Source of the DNA: Methanobrevibacter sp.
GTDB taxonomy: Archaea > Methanobacteriota > Methanobacteria > Methanobacteriales > Methanobacteriaceae
DNA: 43,699 bases
Assembly (NCBI GenBank): GCA_017434555.1
Contig: JAFRFB010000024.1
Location: forward strand, 1-43,699
Direction of reading: 5' to 3'
A program made the translations under genes and the position numbers. Below are positions 1-7,900 of the stretch, one piece after another. Position 1 is the first letter of the stretch. Each line of letters begins with the position of its first letter. Below the pieces are notes generated by a model. The model searched no databases and was not told the origin of the DNA. It saw nothing but the letters and a program-made list of their open reading frames with translations.

Positions 1-2094
1 GCCATCGAGGAATGTTGCGTAGTATTGAGTTGCGTTTTTGTATATTTTTGTAACATCGTTACCGTTAATTGTACTTAAAACAGTGACTTTTGAGTTAACT
101 TTTGCAGGATCATAAGAAGAACTGCCTTCATAGAAAACAGCAACATCATATTCTCCTTTATCTAAGTTAATAGCCATTCTCACAGTACCGTTTTCATCGG
201 TTTTACGGGTATTGTTTACACCGTTAATATTAATAATAACTGTTTCATTTACAATCGCTGTACCGTTTAAAGTTAATGCAACTACAAATTGGGTACCGTT
301 TTTATAATACATTTCAATTTCAGGTGCTTTTAAATCAACTGCTTTAGTACTGTTAACAAAAATTGTTGCTTGTTGTGTTTTTTCACCTAAATTGCCATCT
401 CCCATAAATCTTACTGTGATAGGATATTCGCCATTCGGTAAAATTGCAATAATAGTTGCAACACCTGAAGAATCAGTGATTCCAGAGTATGTTTCTTCAC
501 CAATATCAAATAGTAAAGTTTTATTAGCTATTCCACTCAAATTATTATATTTTAATGCAGCATCGTATTCAAATTCAGTACAATTAGTAATTAAATTTCC
601 TGCAGTTATTGTTACAGGAATAGGCACTTCTTCAAGTAGTTTTTTTCCATCTTCAAATGCTCTGTTTTGCACATAATTACAATATGAAGTAATATAAATT
701 GCCCTATCATTAACATCTGTCATTTTTGCTGCTTGTGCAAGTATTTCGCTCATTTCAGCAAACATATCACTTTCTACATTATACCAGTACTCTTTCACAG
801 ACTTACCATAAATTCTATAGCTGTCCGGTTTGATACAGCGATTGCAAAGTTCTTTAAAGACATAATACGGGTAATTATCTATATCAAACACCCATTTATC
901 CTCTGCAGGCTGATTAGCCCCATAAGCATCGCTGACATTTATACAGAGATTGGATACCGGTACAAAGACCCCATAAATTGGTGGACCGCAACTAACCCAA
1001 CTAACACAGGACATTTCTGATGGAAGATCAGGAAATATCTGCACTACATGAGCACTTAATGCAGTATCAGTTCCAATAGGTCTTACACTAATATTACCTA
1101 CCTCATCCGGAGAGTATTTTGTTCCGTCATATCTATTACGTAAAATTTGACAGACATCCTGCAGTGAAACATTCTTATCCGGTGAAAAACAGAGCGGATA
1201 CATAGCGCTTTTGTTGTAGTCTTCACCAAACTGTGAAGGTGCTAAAATCTGATGTCCAATCCATGTCCGCATATGGGCAGAATCCCTAGTAATCTTCTTT
1301 CCTGAATATGTTTCAAACAGATTAATCTCATTATTTTTACCGCGTACAGCAAAACCGTTTTCCTCTGCAAGAGTAATTAATTCTTTAGAGGTAATAAATT
1401 CCTCAAAATCAGATAAATATTCTAAAGAATACTCATTACCAAAAACAGATACTTTATCGTTAGGTAATTTCACTGCAGCATACTGATATCCAGTATACAT
1501 TTCCACATACCATGCTTCATTCTGATCAGCAATGATAGCAATATTGGACTCGCTACTGCCATACTTATCCATGATTCCCAAAAGAACATCTACAGCTTCC
1601 CTAGCTGTTTTACTCTGACAAACCACAAGATCTACTGCAGCATCTTCACAAATTCCCCCATCTACCCACGGATCTGCTTTCAATGCTTCATCGTTTAAAT
1701 ATGCTGTAACAGACATGGTCATGATTACACCATACTCATTGGTACATACAGCCGCATCAGGAGCACCATTGCCATTGGATGCCATTGTACTATTCATATA
1801 TGGCGTCGCAGTGTATTGATAGGTGGTTTCGGGAATTTCTGTTTTTACATTTCCATCTACACTTACAGGCATGGTTCTACCGGATTCATTTTCTACTCCC
1901 GGAGTCACTGTGATATGATTACCCCAAACTGCAGGGTAGTCATTTGATCTGGCAACAATTATTGAACCGTCTTCGCTAACATCCGAGCCCACATATACTG
2001 CAGTACATGCGAAGCAGGCTTGCATACTACATATCAGCAGTATACAAAAAACTAAAAATACTAATTTTTTTGGCGAATAATTTAACCCCAACAT
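1..2094 (-). CDS. Secreted C69-family (PepD-like, Ntn-hydrolase) peptidase fused to Ig-like repeats; 3' end beyond window
   Basis: The frame stays open from the ATG at 2094 to the left edge (698 codons, no stop), so the C-terminus is missing. Residues 1-29 form a signal peptide (KK followed by a hydrophobic stretch, ending A-C-F-A), directly followed by Cys30 in CTAVYVGSDVSEDGSIIVAR, which matches the N-terminal nucleophile motif of family C69 dipeptidases (usually CTTxxVG..A..DGS). The peptidase part runs to about residue 475. From about 490 onward come Ig-like beta-sandwich repeats of roughly 90 residues (each with a Gly-Thr or Asp-Glu-Asn-Gly turn and a closing Tyr-rich strand), with a third repeat starting at the edge. 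This layout is typical of Methanobrevibacter adhesin-like proteins. It probably acts outside the cell on peptides. The RBS is a GGGGGA about 6 nt before the ATG. Confidence 0.85.
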   Translation of the reverse strand, partial: MLGLNYSPKKLVFLVFCILLICSMQACFACTAVYVGSDVSEDGSIIVARSNDYPAVWGNHITVTPGVENESGRTMPVSVDGNVKTEIPETTYQYTATPYMNSTMASNGNGAPDAAVCTNEYGVIMTMSVTAYLNDEALKADPWVDGGICEDAAVDLVVCQSKTAREAVDVLLGIMDKYGSSESNIAIIADQNEAWYVEMYTGYQYAAVKLPNDKVSVFGNEYSLEYLSDFEEFITSKELITLAEENGFAVRGKNNEINLFETYSGKKITRDSAHMRTWIGHQILAPSQFGEDYNKSAMYPLCFSPDKNVSLQDVCQILRNRYDGTKYSPDEVGNISVRPIGTDTALSAHVVQIFPDLPSEMSCVSWVSCGPPIYGVFVPVSNLCINVSDAYGANQPAEDKWVFDIDNYPYYVFKELCNRCIKPDSYRIYGKSVKEYWYNVESDMFAEMSEILAQAAKMTDVNDRAIYITSYCNYVQNRAFEDGKKLLEEVPIPVTITAGNLITNCTEFEYDAALKYNNLSGIANKTLLFDIGEETYSGITDSSGVATIIAILPNGEYPITVRFMGDGNLGEKTQQATIFVNSTKAVDLKAPEIEMYYKNGTQFVVALTLNGTAIVNETVIININGVNNTRKTDENGTVRMAINLDKGEYDVAVFYEGSSSYDPAKVNSKVTVLSTINGNDVTKIYKNATQYYATFLDG

Positions 2095-2179
2095 GAATTT
2101 CCCCCAATTAAAACCTTTAATTCATTAATACAAAAATATTTATCTTTAAATCAATATATTTTTTTCGTGAGAGAGAATT

Positions 2180-2500
2180 ATGAAAATGCCAGAAAATATT
2201 GATTCAAAATTGCTTGCTCCATGCGGAGTGAATTGTATTAGTTGTGAGAGATTTGAAAACCCTTGTGTCGGTTGTTTAATTGGAGATGACGGTAAAAACA
2301 AAGCCAGTTTAAAATGCAGGATTAAGGCTTGTTTTGATACAAAAAACTTCAGTTATTGTGGAAGATGCAGCGAGTTTCCATGCCCGTTAATGAAAAAGCA
2401 TTCCAAAAAGTATGTTAAAAGACATGATTTAAATACTTTAGAAAGTGCCAAAAGAATCAAAACAACAGGTATTGGAAAAATAATGGCTCAGGATAAATAA
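2180..2500 (+). CDS. DUF3795-type cysteine-rich small protein, truncated by an in-frame stop
   Basis: The 106-residue product has the cysteine layout of the DUF3795 family: LAPCGVNCISCERF near residue 13, then CVGC, CRIKAC, and CGRCSEFPC about residue 60-68. These are likely zinc- or metal-binding pairs, and the biochemical role of the family is unknown. The frame stops at TAA (2498-2500), but the same frame continues for 27 more codons with a WTCPECGG...CSEC zinc-ribbon-like end that many family members carry (see 2501-2584). The gene therefore looks like a nonsense-truncated version, or a case of readthrough. It is a single gene, convergent with the minus-strand DUF3021 gene. Confidence 0.75.
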   Translation: MKMPENIDSKLLAPCGVNCISCERFENPCVGCLIGDDGKNKASLKCRIKACFDTKNFSYCGRCSEFPCPLMKKHSKKYVKRHDLNTLESAKRIKTTGIGKIMAQDK

Positions 2501-2584
2501 AAATGGACATGTCCAGAGTGTGGTGGAGTCATTCAATTTCAAACAAAAAGATGCAGTGAATGCGAATTCGAACAAAATATTTAA
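2501..2584 (+). other. In-frame C-terminal remnant of the DUF3795 gene
   Basis: Directly after the TAA at 2498-2500 the same reading frame encodes 27 residues beginning KWTCPECGGVIQF and ending with CSECEFEQNI before a TAA at 2582-2584. The two CxxC/CxEC pairs make a zinc-ribbon-like tail. It has no start codon or RBS of its own, so it is best explained as the detached end of the preceding gene. Confidence 0.65.
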
Positions 2585-2685
2585 ATAATAAATATAACAA
2601 TAGTTTTAAATGTGAATAATTAACTATTGTTATTAATTCGCATGAATTTGACAATTCATATTACTCACCCATTTGTATATATTTA

Positions 2686-2722
2686 AGAGAGATAGGGTAT
2701 AAACCCTATTAATTTCTCTTTT
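2686..2722. terminator. Bidirectional terminator-like hairpin between convergent genes
   Basis: The stem TAGGGT / ACCCTA closes a 4-nt ATAA loop and is flanked by outer AGAGA / TCTCT arms and a T-run on the plus strand. It sits between the DUF3795 gene and the convergent DUF3021 gene, whose stop codon starts at 2721-2723. Confidence 0.55.
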
Positions 2723-3140
2723 ATTCTAATTTTTGATTTATATCTCTCGCCTGTAAATAATAATAGATATAAAAACCAAACCAGAACACAGCAGCAAAAA
2801 TAACTGAAATTAAAATCCATTCAATAATGACACTGATACCCAAATCCAAAGGCAACCATGTCAGGTATATTGCAACGCCAAATAATGCCGTAAATCCTAT
2901 TGCCATTTGAAAGATTACCTGGAAAGGCAACGGCCAATCAGTATCATATATAAAACCGCTTAAAGAAAATCCCCATCCAATAACAATGGATCCAAAAAAT
3001 GCGTTGATAACATCATATCCTGAAAAACTAACAAGTTGAGGCCCATGTTGAAGGGCAATGAGAACTTCAATAAGCGCAACAATAAAACATCCCACAAATG
3101 CGCCCAAGGCCAATTGTTTTATAATATCTGAAATCTTCAT
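2721..3140 (-). CDS. DUF3021-family four-helix membrane protein
   Basis: This 139-residue protein has four hydrophobic segments (about residues 10-30, 42-65, 73-95 and 103-128) and a short charged tail. The pattern, length and position directly after a LytTR gene match DUF3021, a family that in bacteria is nearly always next to a LytTR regulator and is thought to hold that regulator at the membrane. The gap to the LytTR gene is 9 nt, so it is the last gene of a three-gene operon. In an archaeon this module suggests transfer from Firmicutes-type bacteria. The family assignment is from pattern recognition, not from a search. Confidence 0.75.
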   Translation of the reverse strand: MKISDIIKQLALGAFVGCFIVALIEVLIALQHGPQLVSFSGYDVINAFFGSIVIGWGFSLSGFIYDTDWPLPFQVIFQMAIGFTALFGVAIYLTWLPLDLGISVIIEWILISVIFAAVFWFGFYIYYYLQARDINQKLE

Positions 3141-3149
3141 ATTATCACC

Positions 3150-3590
3150 TTACAAATCCAAAGCTTTCTTAAACTCAGGCAAATATTTTCTTGAAATATT
3201 GTCCTTCAATCCATTTTTCAGCATTATAAACATCATTCCCTTAAGTGAAGGAGCCACACGATCTATTTTTTTAATATTGACAATAGTAGTTTTTGAAATA
3301 CGAACAAAAGACGGGTTTAAAGACTCTTCAACCTGATACAATGCTTTTTTAATCAAATATTTATCTTCCTGAGTATACACGTTAACTTGCTTATCTTCAA
3401 CTCTAATCATGAATATTTCATCAAAATTCAGAAAAGAAATATCCTTGCCTTTTTTAACAGCAAGCATGTCCATTTTAGAATCATCTTCCAAAAGAGTGAT
3501 TGCCTGCTGGATGTTATCTGTCAATTCATTGGTATGAATCTCAGCATGAGGTTCGGATATATCCCTTGAAAAGAACAAATCTACCTTCAT
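3150..3590 (-). CDS. LytTR-domain DNA-binding regulator without a receiver domain
   Basis: The C-terminal half (about residues 45-146) is a LytTR domain: the strands FLNFDEIFMIRVEDKQVNVY, the turn LNPSFVRISKTTIVNIKKIDRV, and the closing ISRKYLPEFKKALDL are all typical. The first 45 residues are short and do not form a CheY-type receiver, so control by phosphorylation is unlikely. This is the class that pairs with DUF3021 membrane proteins. Its ATG overlaps the stop of the upstream 2TM gene (ATGA, 3587-3590), so the two are translationally coupled. The probable target is its own promoter, through the 21-bp-phased repeats at 3928-3983. Confidence 0.88.
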   Translation of the reverse strand: MKVDLFFSRDISEPHAEIHTNELTDNIQQAITLLEDDSKMDMLAVKKGKDISFLNFDEIFMIRVEDKQVNVYTQEDKYLIKKALYQVEESLNPSFVRISKTTIVNIKKIDRVAPSLKGMMFIMLKNGLKDNISRKYLPEFKKALDL

Positions 3591-3853
3591 AATTTCATTT
3601 TCTCCATTTCTTCAGCTATTTTTCTTTCTCTATAATCATCACCAAAAGCATCTGCAAATAGGAATGCTTTAAAGAAGTCTATAACGACCCCAATTCCCCA
3701 AAAGAATACTGGGAATAAAACCCACCAAAATTCAGGTGTGAACAAAAAGTTAATTATTGCCAAAAAGGCATTAACCAAAACATATGACATTAAATTTCTA
3801 TAAAACCTAATTTTCTTATCAACTTTTTCAGCTACTCTATCAAAATCATTCAT
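3587..3853 (-). CDS. 2TM-domain small membrane protein, first gene of the LytTR operon
   Basis: The 88-residue product starts with a charged helix (about residues 1-16, RVAEKVDKKIRFYRN) followed by two transmembrane helices (about 20-40 and 44-66) and a charged tail. This matches the 2TM domain family (PF13239 type), often found next to LytTR regulators or histidine kinases in bacteria. The gene leads a three-gene operon with the LytTR and DUF3021 genes. A role as membrane anchor or sensor for the regulator is inference. A GAGGTTATG stretch precedes the ATG and a TTTATA-type TATA box lies near 3898-3909. Confidence 0.7.
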   Translation of the reverse strand: MNDFDRVAEKVDKKIRFYRNLMSYVLVNAFLAIINFLFTPEFWWVLFPVFFWGIGVVIDFFKAFLFADAFGDDYRERKIAEEMEKMKL

Positions 3854-3927
3854 TTACATAACCTCTTTATTTTTCGTTAATAATACTTAGATTATTGACA
3901 TATAAAGGCATGATTATCAAAGTCTGT

Positions 3928-3983
3928 GAAATGCAAATAATCAAAAGCAAAGTGCAAAAAATAAAAAGTGAAATGAAAGTAAC
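3928..3983 (-). promoter_or_regulatory. Three direct repeats with exact 21-bp period upstream of the LytTR operon
   Basis: On the plus strand the units GAAATGCAAATAAT (3928-3941), AAAGTGCAAAAAAT (3949-3962) and GAAATGAAAGTAAC (3970-3983) each match a common 14-mer at 11 or more positions and start exactly 21 bp apart. They lie upstream of the TATA-like CTTTATATG (3899-3908, minus). LytTR proteins are known to bind direct repeats of about 9 bp with 12-13 bp between them, which gives the same 21-22 bp phase, so these are candidate operator sites for autoregulation. The third unit touches the stop codon of the neighbouring gene. The AT-rich setting weakens the case a little. Confidence 0.5.
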
Positions 3984-4657
3984 TATAATGTAATAGTTAC
4001 CAAATAATATAAAATAGAAGTCAATGCAGGAACTGTTAAATTGTCGATTCCTCCATAACTTAAAGCTTCACAAATTGTTGCAATAGCAGAAATTCCTAAA
4101 ATCGCCCATAAGTTAAATTGAGGCATAGGATAACCTATAGTCATGAAAACCATCCATACGAATACACTCATAACGGTTGTAATTACAAACATTGTAAGTG
4201 ATCCTTCAAGAGATTTTTCACCACCGAATACTTTATATTTGACTTTACCGAATTTCTGACCGATTAATGCTGCAAAACCGTCACCATATACCATAGGTAC
4301 GATAGCAAGAGCAACAATCCACAAGTGCTTTGGGAACACCAAAATTAAAGCTGTCCAAATAGCTGAATAAAAGAATAAACCTAAAGCATGGCCTGATTCA
4401 GTTACGTTATTTTGAATTTTAATCGGTGAATACTCTGTGAGTAGGAATGTTCCAATCGTTGCCGGAAGCGTTAAAAAAACAATCATTATCCAAGGCTCTG
4501 AGAAAAATGGCATGGCAAAAATCATATTACCAACCATAATGTGTAAAAACTTACGTGAAACCTCAGGTTTTGTCTTCAATACTTTTTCAGATAAAATAAA
4601 AATAACTATTACGTATATATATACGGCAATCAGAACTATTATATCTGCAAAATTCAT
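3983..4657 (-). CDS. Phytol/dolichol-kinase-like (CTP-dependent polyprenol kinase family) membrane protein
   Basis: The 224-residue protein is mostly hydrophobic with about six or seven membrane helices. It carries the family signatures RKFLHIMVGN (about residues 35-44) and GDGFAALIGQKFGKVKY...EKSLEGS (about 124-152), as in dolichol kinase, phytol kinase (VTE5/VTE6) and the related cytidylyltransferase superfamily. Such enzymes phosphorylate a prenyl alcohol or prenyl phosphate with CTP. Its ATG overlaps the stop of the tocopherol-cyclase-like gene upstream (ATGA at 4654-4657), so the two are coupled. A substrate such as geranylgeraniol or phytol is plausible in an archaeon with isoprenoid lipids, but this is inference. 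Confidence 0.78.
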   Translation of the reverse strand: MNFADIIVLIAVYIYVIVIFILSEKVLKTKPEVSRKFLHIMVGNMIFAMPFFSEPWIMIVFLTLPATIGTFLLTEYSPIKIQNNVTESGHALGLFFYSAIWTALILVFPKHLWIVALAIVPMVYGDGFAALIGQKFGKVKYKVFGGEKSLEGSLTMFVITTVMSVFVWMVFMTIGYPMPQFNLWAILGISAIATICEALSYGGIDNLTVPALTSILYYLVTITL

Positions 4658-5775
4658 TCTTTATCATACTCCCCGTATTCACATCCGGCATTTTCAATTT
4701 TTACATGGTCAATTAATGTGCCGTCTTTTTTATATAATTTAATTTCTCCCCAACCATTTCCACCGTTCCATAAACGATTATGGAGTTTTTTACCAGTAGG
4801 GGCTTCATAATTAATTAATAACATTTCATCACGTTTACAGTACAATACCAGTTCCATACGTGAGTTTTTATTTGATGCATTAACATGCCATGTATGGATA
4901 TCTTCTCCCTCTTCAAAGTCAAAATCGATTTTAACCATGTTCCAGAACCTTGCAAAGTTGTATTCATACATTGTTCCTTCATAGTAAAATCCGATTAATA
5001 ATTTACGAGGAATGGAAATTCCAAATGCTTTTGGTCTTCCACCACCAGCTTCAAATGCAGAATTATTCAATTTTTTACCTGTTTTTAAACTGGTTAAATT
5101 ACATGAAGAAATCCAAAGCCATGGGCTTGTAAAGTCTCCACCCCAGTTTTTATCTGCATAACCATATGATTTTTCAGGAATAACTTCATATTCAACTCCG
5201 TCCAACCATATTGATCCGCTGTATTGAGTTTTGATTCCTTCAGCATGCCAAAACATTTCAAATGAGTTTAATTTTCTGAATAATTTACTAGCACCATAAC
5301 CCACGTTAAAAGTGATTTGCTTATCAATATCCAAATCCCACCTCATATCACCGGCATCACACATAAGTTCAGGATGGTTTTTAGCATCTTCTTCAGTCAC
5401 TTTACATGAGCCTCGCATATGAGTTTCACTTAAAGAACAGTCCCCTACACGAATATCCAACTTATCATCAGGACATTGGAATTGTTTCATTGAGTAAAAA
5501 TTATGTATTTGTTTAGCATCTTTACCCCATGTTCCTACTTTCATCATAAAATAAGACGGTTTTTTACCTTCTTTTTGATTTTCAGGATCTTGACCTAATG
5601 TAGGTTCATCTTCAGCTAAATCGGGATTACATACAAAATATTCAATAAAAAATGGCTTTGCTTCGCCAGTTTCCTTGTTATATGCAGTTAAGGAATGCCA
5701 CCACCAATCATAACCTTTTTTTGCAAGTGGTCCCTTGAGCATATAATAGTCTCTTTCCAAATCACTTTTATTCAT
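4654..5775 (-). CDS. Tocopherol-cyclase-like / lipocalin-like protein
   Basis: This 373-residue soluble protein has the pattern of the tocopherol cyclase family (PF14249 type). The best mark is GYADKNWGGDFTSPWLWISSCNL (about residues 200-222), which matches the Y-x-[ED]-KNWG...W.W hallmark shared by tocopherol cyclases and related AttH / carotenoid-hydratase beta-barrels. It is rich in Trp, Tyr and beta-strand and has no signal peptide or membrane helix. It begins a two-gene operon with the phytol-kinase-like protein. A TGGAGGA RBS sits 7 nt before the ATG, and a TTATATATT TATA box lies near 5795-5806. The archaeon is not expected to make tocopherol, so the real substrate is unknown. Other catalytic residues could not be checked. 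Confidence 0.7.
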   Translation of the reverse strand: MNKSDLERDYYMLKGPLAKKGYDWWWHSLTAYNKETGEAKPFFIEYFVCNPDLAEDEPTLGQDPENQKEGKKPSYFMMKVGTWGKDAKQIHNFYSMKQFQCPDDKLDIRVGDCSLSETHMRGSCKVTEEDAKNHPELMCDAGDMRWDLDIDKQITFNVGYGASKLFRKLNSFEMFWHAEGIKTQYSGSIWLDGVEYEVIPEKSYGYADKNWGGDFTSPWLWISSCNLTSLKTGKKLNNSAFEAGGGRPKAFGISIPRKLLIGFYYEGTMYEYNFARFWNMVKIDFDFEEGEDIHTWHVNASNKNSRMELVLYCKRDEMLLINYEAPTGKKLHNRLWNGGNGWGEIKLYKKDGTLIDHVKIENAGCEYGEYDKE

Positions 5776-5882
5776 TTAAAATCCTCCAATAAGATAATAT
5801 ATAATTTATTTAAAGTTTAATAAAAAGATTATTGTTTTTAAGTAAAATAATGCCAATAATATATTACAAACGAATAGTAAAA

Positions 5883-5905
5883 GAGGAAATTTAGTTAAAT
5901 TCCTC
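5883..5905 (-). terminator. Hairpin over the end of the MFS gene
   Basis: The arms GAGGAA (5883-5888) and TTCCTC (5900-5905) form a 6-bp stem with a short inner extension. The hairpin spans the stop codon at 5891-5893 and is followed on the minus strand by TTTTAC. It is a plausible terminator for the MarR-MFS operon. Confidence 0.4.
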
Positions 5906-7276
5906 CGGTTCAACATTGTCATGTATGAATAGAATAACAATTATCAGCATTATAACTGCCAAAAATGCCATGGTCAGTGAAGTTTCACCAAATGCTGAAA
6001 CTGAAACCCTATTATGGGCAAGAGTACCTCCTGCAAATAGTGCCAATATTACAACAGAAAGGGCAGAACCTATTGCACCGATAAGCTGTCTTACGGTAGT
6101 ATTAATAGCTGTTGCATCTTCAATATTGCCTGACACTACACTGATAGTCCAGGTTACAATAGGCATTAAACCTAAACCTGCACCTATAGCCCTCAATATT
6201 TGGGTAAACATCATATAATTAATGCTTGAGTTAATATCATAAGTCATCATGACCAGATAGCCTGCAATGGTAAATAAACAGGAGATTATCAATATCTTTC
6301 TTACACCAAATTTATGGGCCAACATAGCACCAAGGAAATTAAATACAATCATTATGATTGTGGCAGGAAGGAGTACGATACCTGATTCCGTTGCAGAGTA
6401 ATATGAAATACTTTGAACAAATAACGGCATGAGAACATTCAATCCACACATTGTAAAGTATAAAATTGCAGAAAACATAGTTCCAAAGAAGAAATATTTA
6501 TTTTTGAAAATTCTTAAATCCAAAAGAGGAGCTTTAATATTGAATTGACGTCTGCCAAATACAATTAACGCAACAGCACCTATAACAATTGGTAAAATAA
6601 CATAAATTAAACTGAAACCATGACCTGCAATATTTGAAAATCCAAACATTATTCCGACACAACCAATAGTACACAATATTAATGAAGCGATATCCAGAGA
6701 GTAATCGCTTGTTTCAAATTCAAGTTTAACTCCAATTGCAGAGATTATAATCAGGATAAATGTTATGATTGAAAATATTAAAAATATTGGTCTCCAACCG
6801 GCATTGTCTATTATAAATCCTCCGATAGTAGGTGCTAAAGCAGGAGCAATACCAATGATAAAACCAAATAAACCCATGAATACTTGCCATTTTTCCTTAG
6901 GAATTATTCTAAGAATTACAATTTGAGTAATCGGCAATAAAATACCTGCGCCTACAGCCTGAATGACTCTTCCTAAAATTAATACGTAAATTGAAGGAGC
7001 AACATATGAAATAATTGATCCTATCAAAAATAGAATAAGACTGTAAACTATAATTTTTCTTATTTTAAATCTACGAGCAATAAATGCTGATGTTGGAATC
7101 ATCACACCCAAAACCAGCAGAAATGATGAATAAATCCACTGAGCGGTAGTAGAAGATATTTGGAAATCTGCCATTATCCCCGTTAATCCTGTTGTAACAA
7201 CAGTTTGAGAAGTACTTAAGAATGTTGTTGCAATAAGAAATATGATTAATGTTATGTATTCTTTCGTTAACTTCAT
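5891..7276 (-). CDS. MFS drug efflux transporter, DHA2 (EmrB/QacA) type
   Basis: The 461-residue protein has 13-14 predicted membrane helices. It shows the early motif STTAQWIYSSFLLVLGVMIP, the loop-2 motif SAFIARRFKIRKI (cf. GxLaDrxGrk), and motif C-like GIAPALAPTIGGFI in helix 5, which marks drug/H+ antiporters of the DHA2 group. It would export hydrophobic or cationic compounds using the ion gradient. It follows a MarR gene by 51 nt on the same strand, so regulation by that repressor is likely. A TATTGCA sequence at 7306-7312, the same as half of the marR palindrome, lies in the gap and could be a secondary site. Confidence 0.88.
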   Translation of the reverse strand: MKLTKEYITLIIFLIATTFLSTSQTVVTTGLTGIMADFQISSTTAQWIYSSFLLVLGVMIPTSAFIARRFKIRKIIVYSLILFLIGSIISYVAPSIYVLILGRVIQAVGAGILLPITQIVILRIIPKEKWQVFMGLFGFIIGIAPALAPTIGGFIIDNAGWRPIFLIFSIITFILIIISAIGVKLEFETSDYSLDIASLILCTIGCVGIMFGFSNIAGHGFSLIYVILPIVIGAVALIVFGRRQFNIKAPLLDLRIFKNKYFFFGTMFSAILYFTMCGLNVLMPLFVQSISYYSATESGIVLLPATIIMIVFNFLGAMLAHKFGVRKILIISCLFTIAGYLVMMTYDINSSINYMMFTQILRAIGAGLGLMPIVTWTISVVSGNIEDATAINTTVRQLIGAIGSALSVVILALFAGGTLAHNRVSVSAFGETSLTMAFLAVIMLIIVILFIHDNVEPEEFN

Positions 7277-7327
7277 AGAAATCCCTTATAATAATACTCT
7301 TTATTTATTGCATTTGAGGAAATTATC

Positions 7328-7864
7328 TTATTTTTCATTATTCTTACTTTCAATCACAGAATACCAAAAATTACTTGAATCATCATCGAATAAATCTTTA
7401 ATAAGCTGATTTCTCTTTTTAGAGATTTCATCAAATTTTTCAGGATTATTCCTTTTTAAATCATCAAGCATTTCATTAATAATTGAATTTAAACATGAAT
7501 TAAAAACCTGTTTTTGACTATCCTCCAAACAATCAAAAAGATTATAATCAATTGAAGGTTTTAAAACATGATTACGACCCTTTTCAGTTAATTTAACAAG
7601 TAAAATACGTTTATCTTCATCTGATTGCTCTTTAAACACAAAACCATTCTTTTCCAATTTTGTTAAAAGAGAATTTAATGCAGATATACTGATTCCCAAA
7701 ATGACAGCCAAATTTTTAGTGGAAATATTATCTTTCCTTTTTAAAATAGCTAAAACCCTTCCTTGACCCCTTGAAAGATTATTCATTTCGGATTGGTTCA
7801 TCTTACTTTTCTGTTCAAACATTTCATTGATGAAATACATTTTATGAAATAAAATCTCATTCAA
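7328..7864 (-). CDS. MarR-family transcriptional regulator
   Basis: The 178-residue protein has a winged-helix core at about residues 28-100: LSRGQGRVLAILKRKDNISTKNLAVILGISISALNSLLTKLEKNGFV followed by the wing DEDKRILLVKLTEKG, which is the MarR signature. Flanking helices give the dimer interface, and the C-terminal tail is somewhat longer than usual. The start is taken as TTG (7862-7864), since GTGAT sits 5 nt upstream; the next ATG is 8 codons in. It probably represses itself and the MFS gene via the perfect palindrome at 7901-7920 and would release on binding a small aromatic or toxic ligand. Confidence 0.87.
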   Translation of the reverse strand: MNEILFHKMYFINEMFEQKSKMNQSEMNNLSRGQGRVLAILKRKDNISTKNLAVILGISISALNSLLTKLEKNGFVFKEQSDEDKRILLVKLTEKGRNHVLKPSIDYNLFDCLEDSQKQVFNSCLNSIINEMLDDLKRNNPEKFDEISKKRNQLIKDLFDDDSSNFWYSVIESKNNEK

Positions 7865-7900
7865 AATATCACATTCAATAAATTAATTTTCCTCAAAATT

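Noticed and set aside
392-1020. Two plus-strand ORFs of 94 and 95 codons
   Set aside because: They are shadows of the minus-strand C69 peptidase gene, whose frame is open without break over the same bases.
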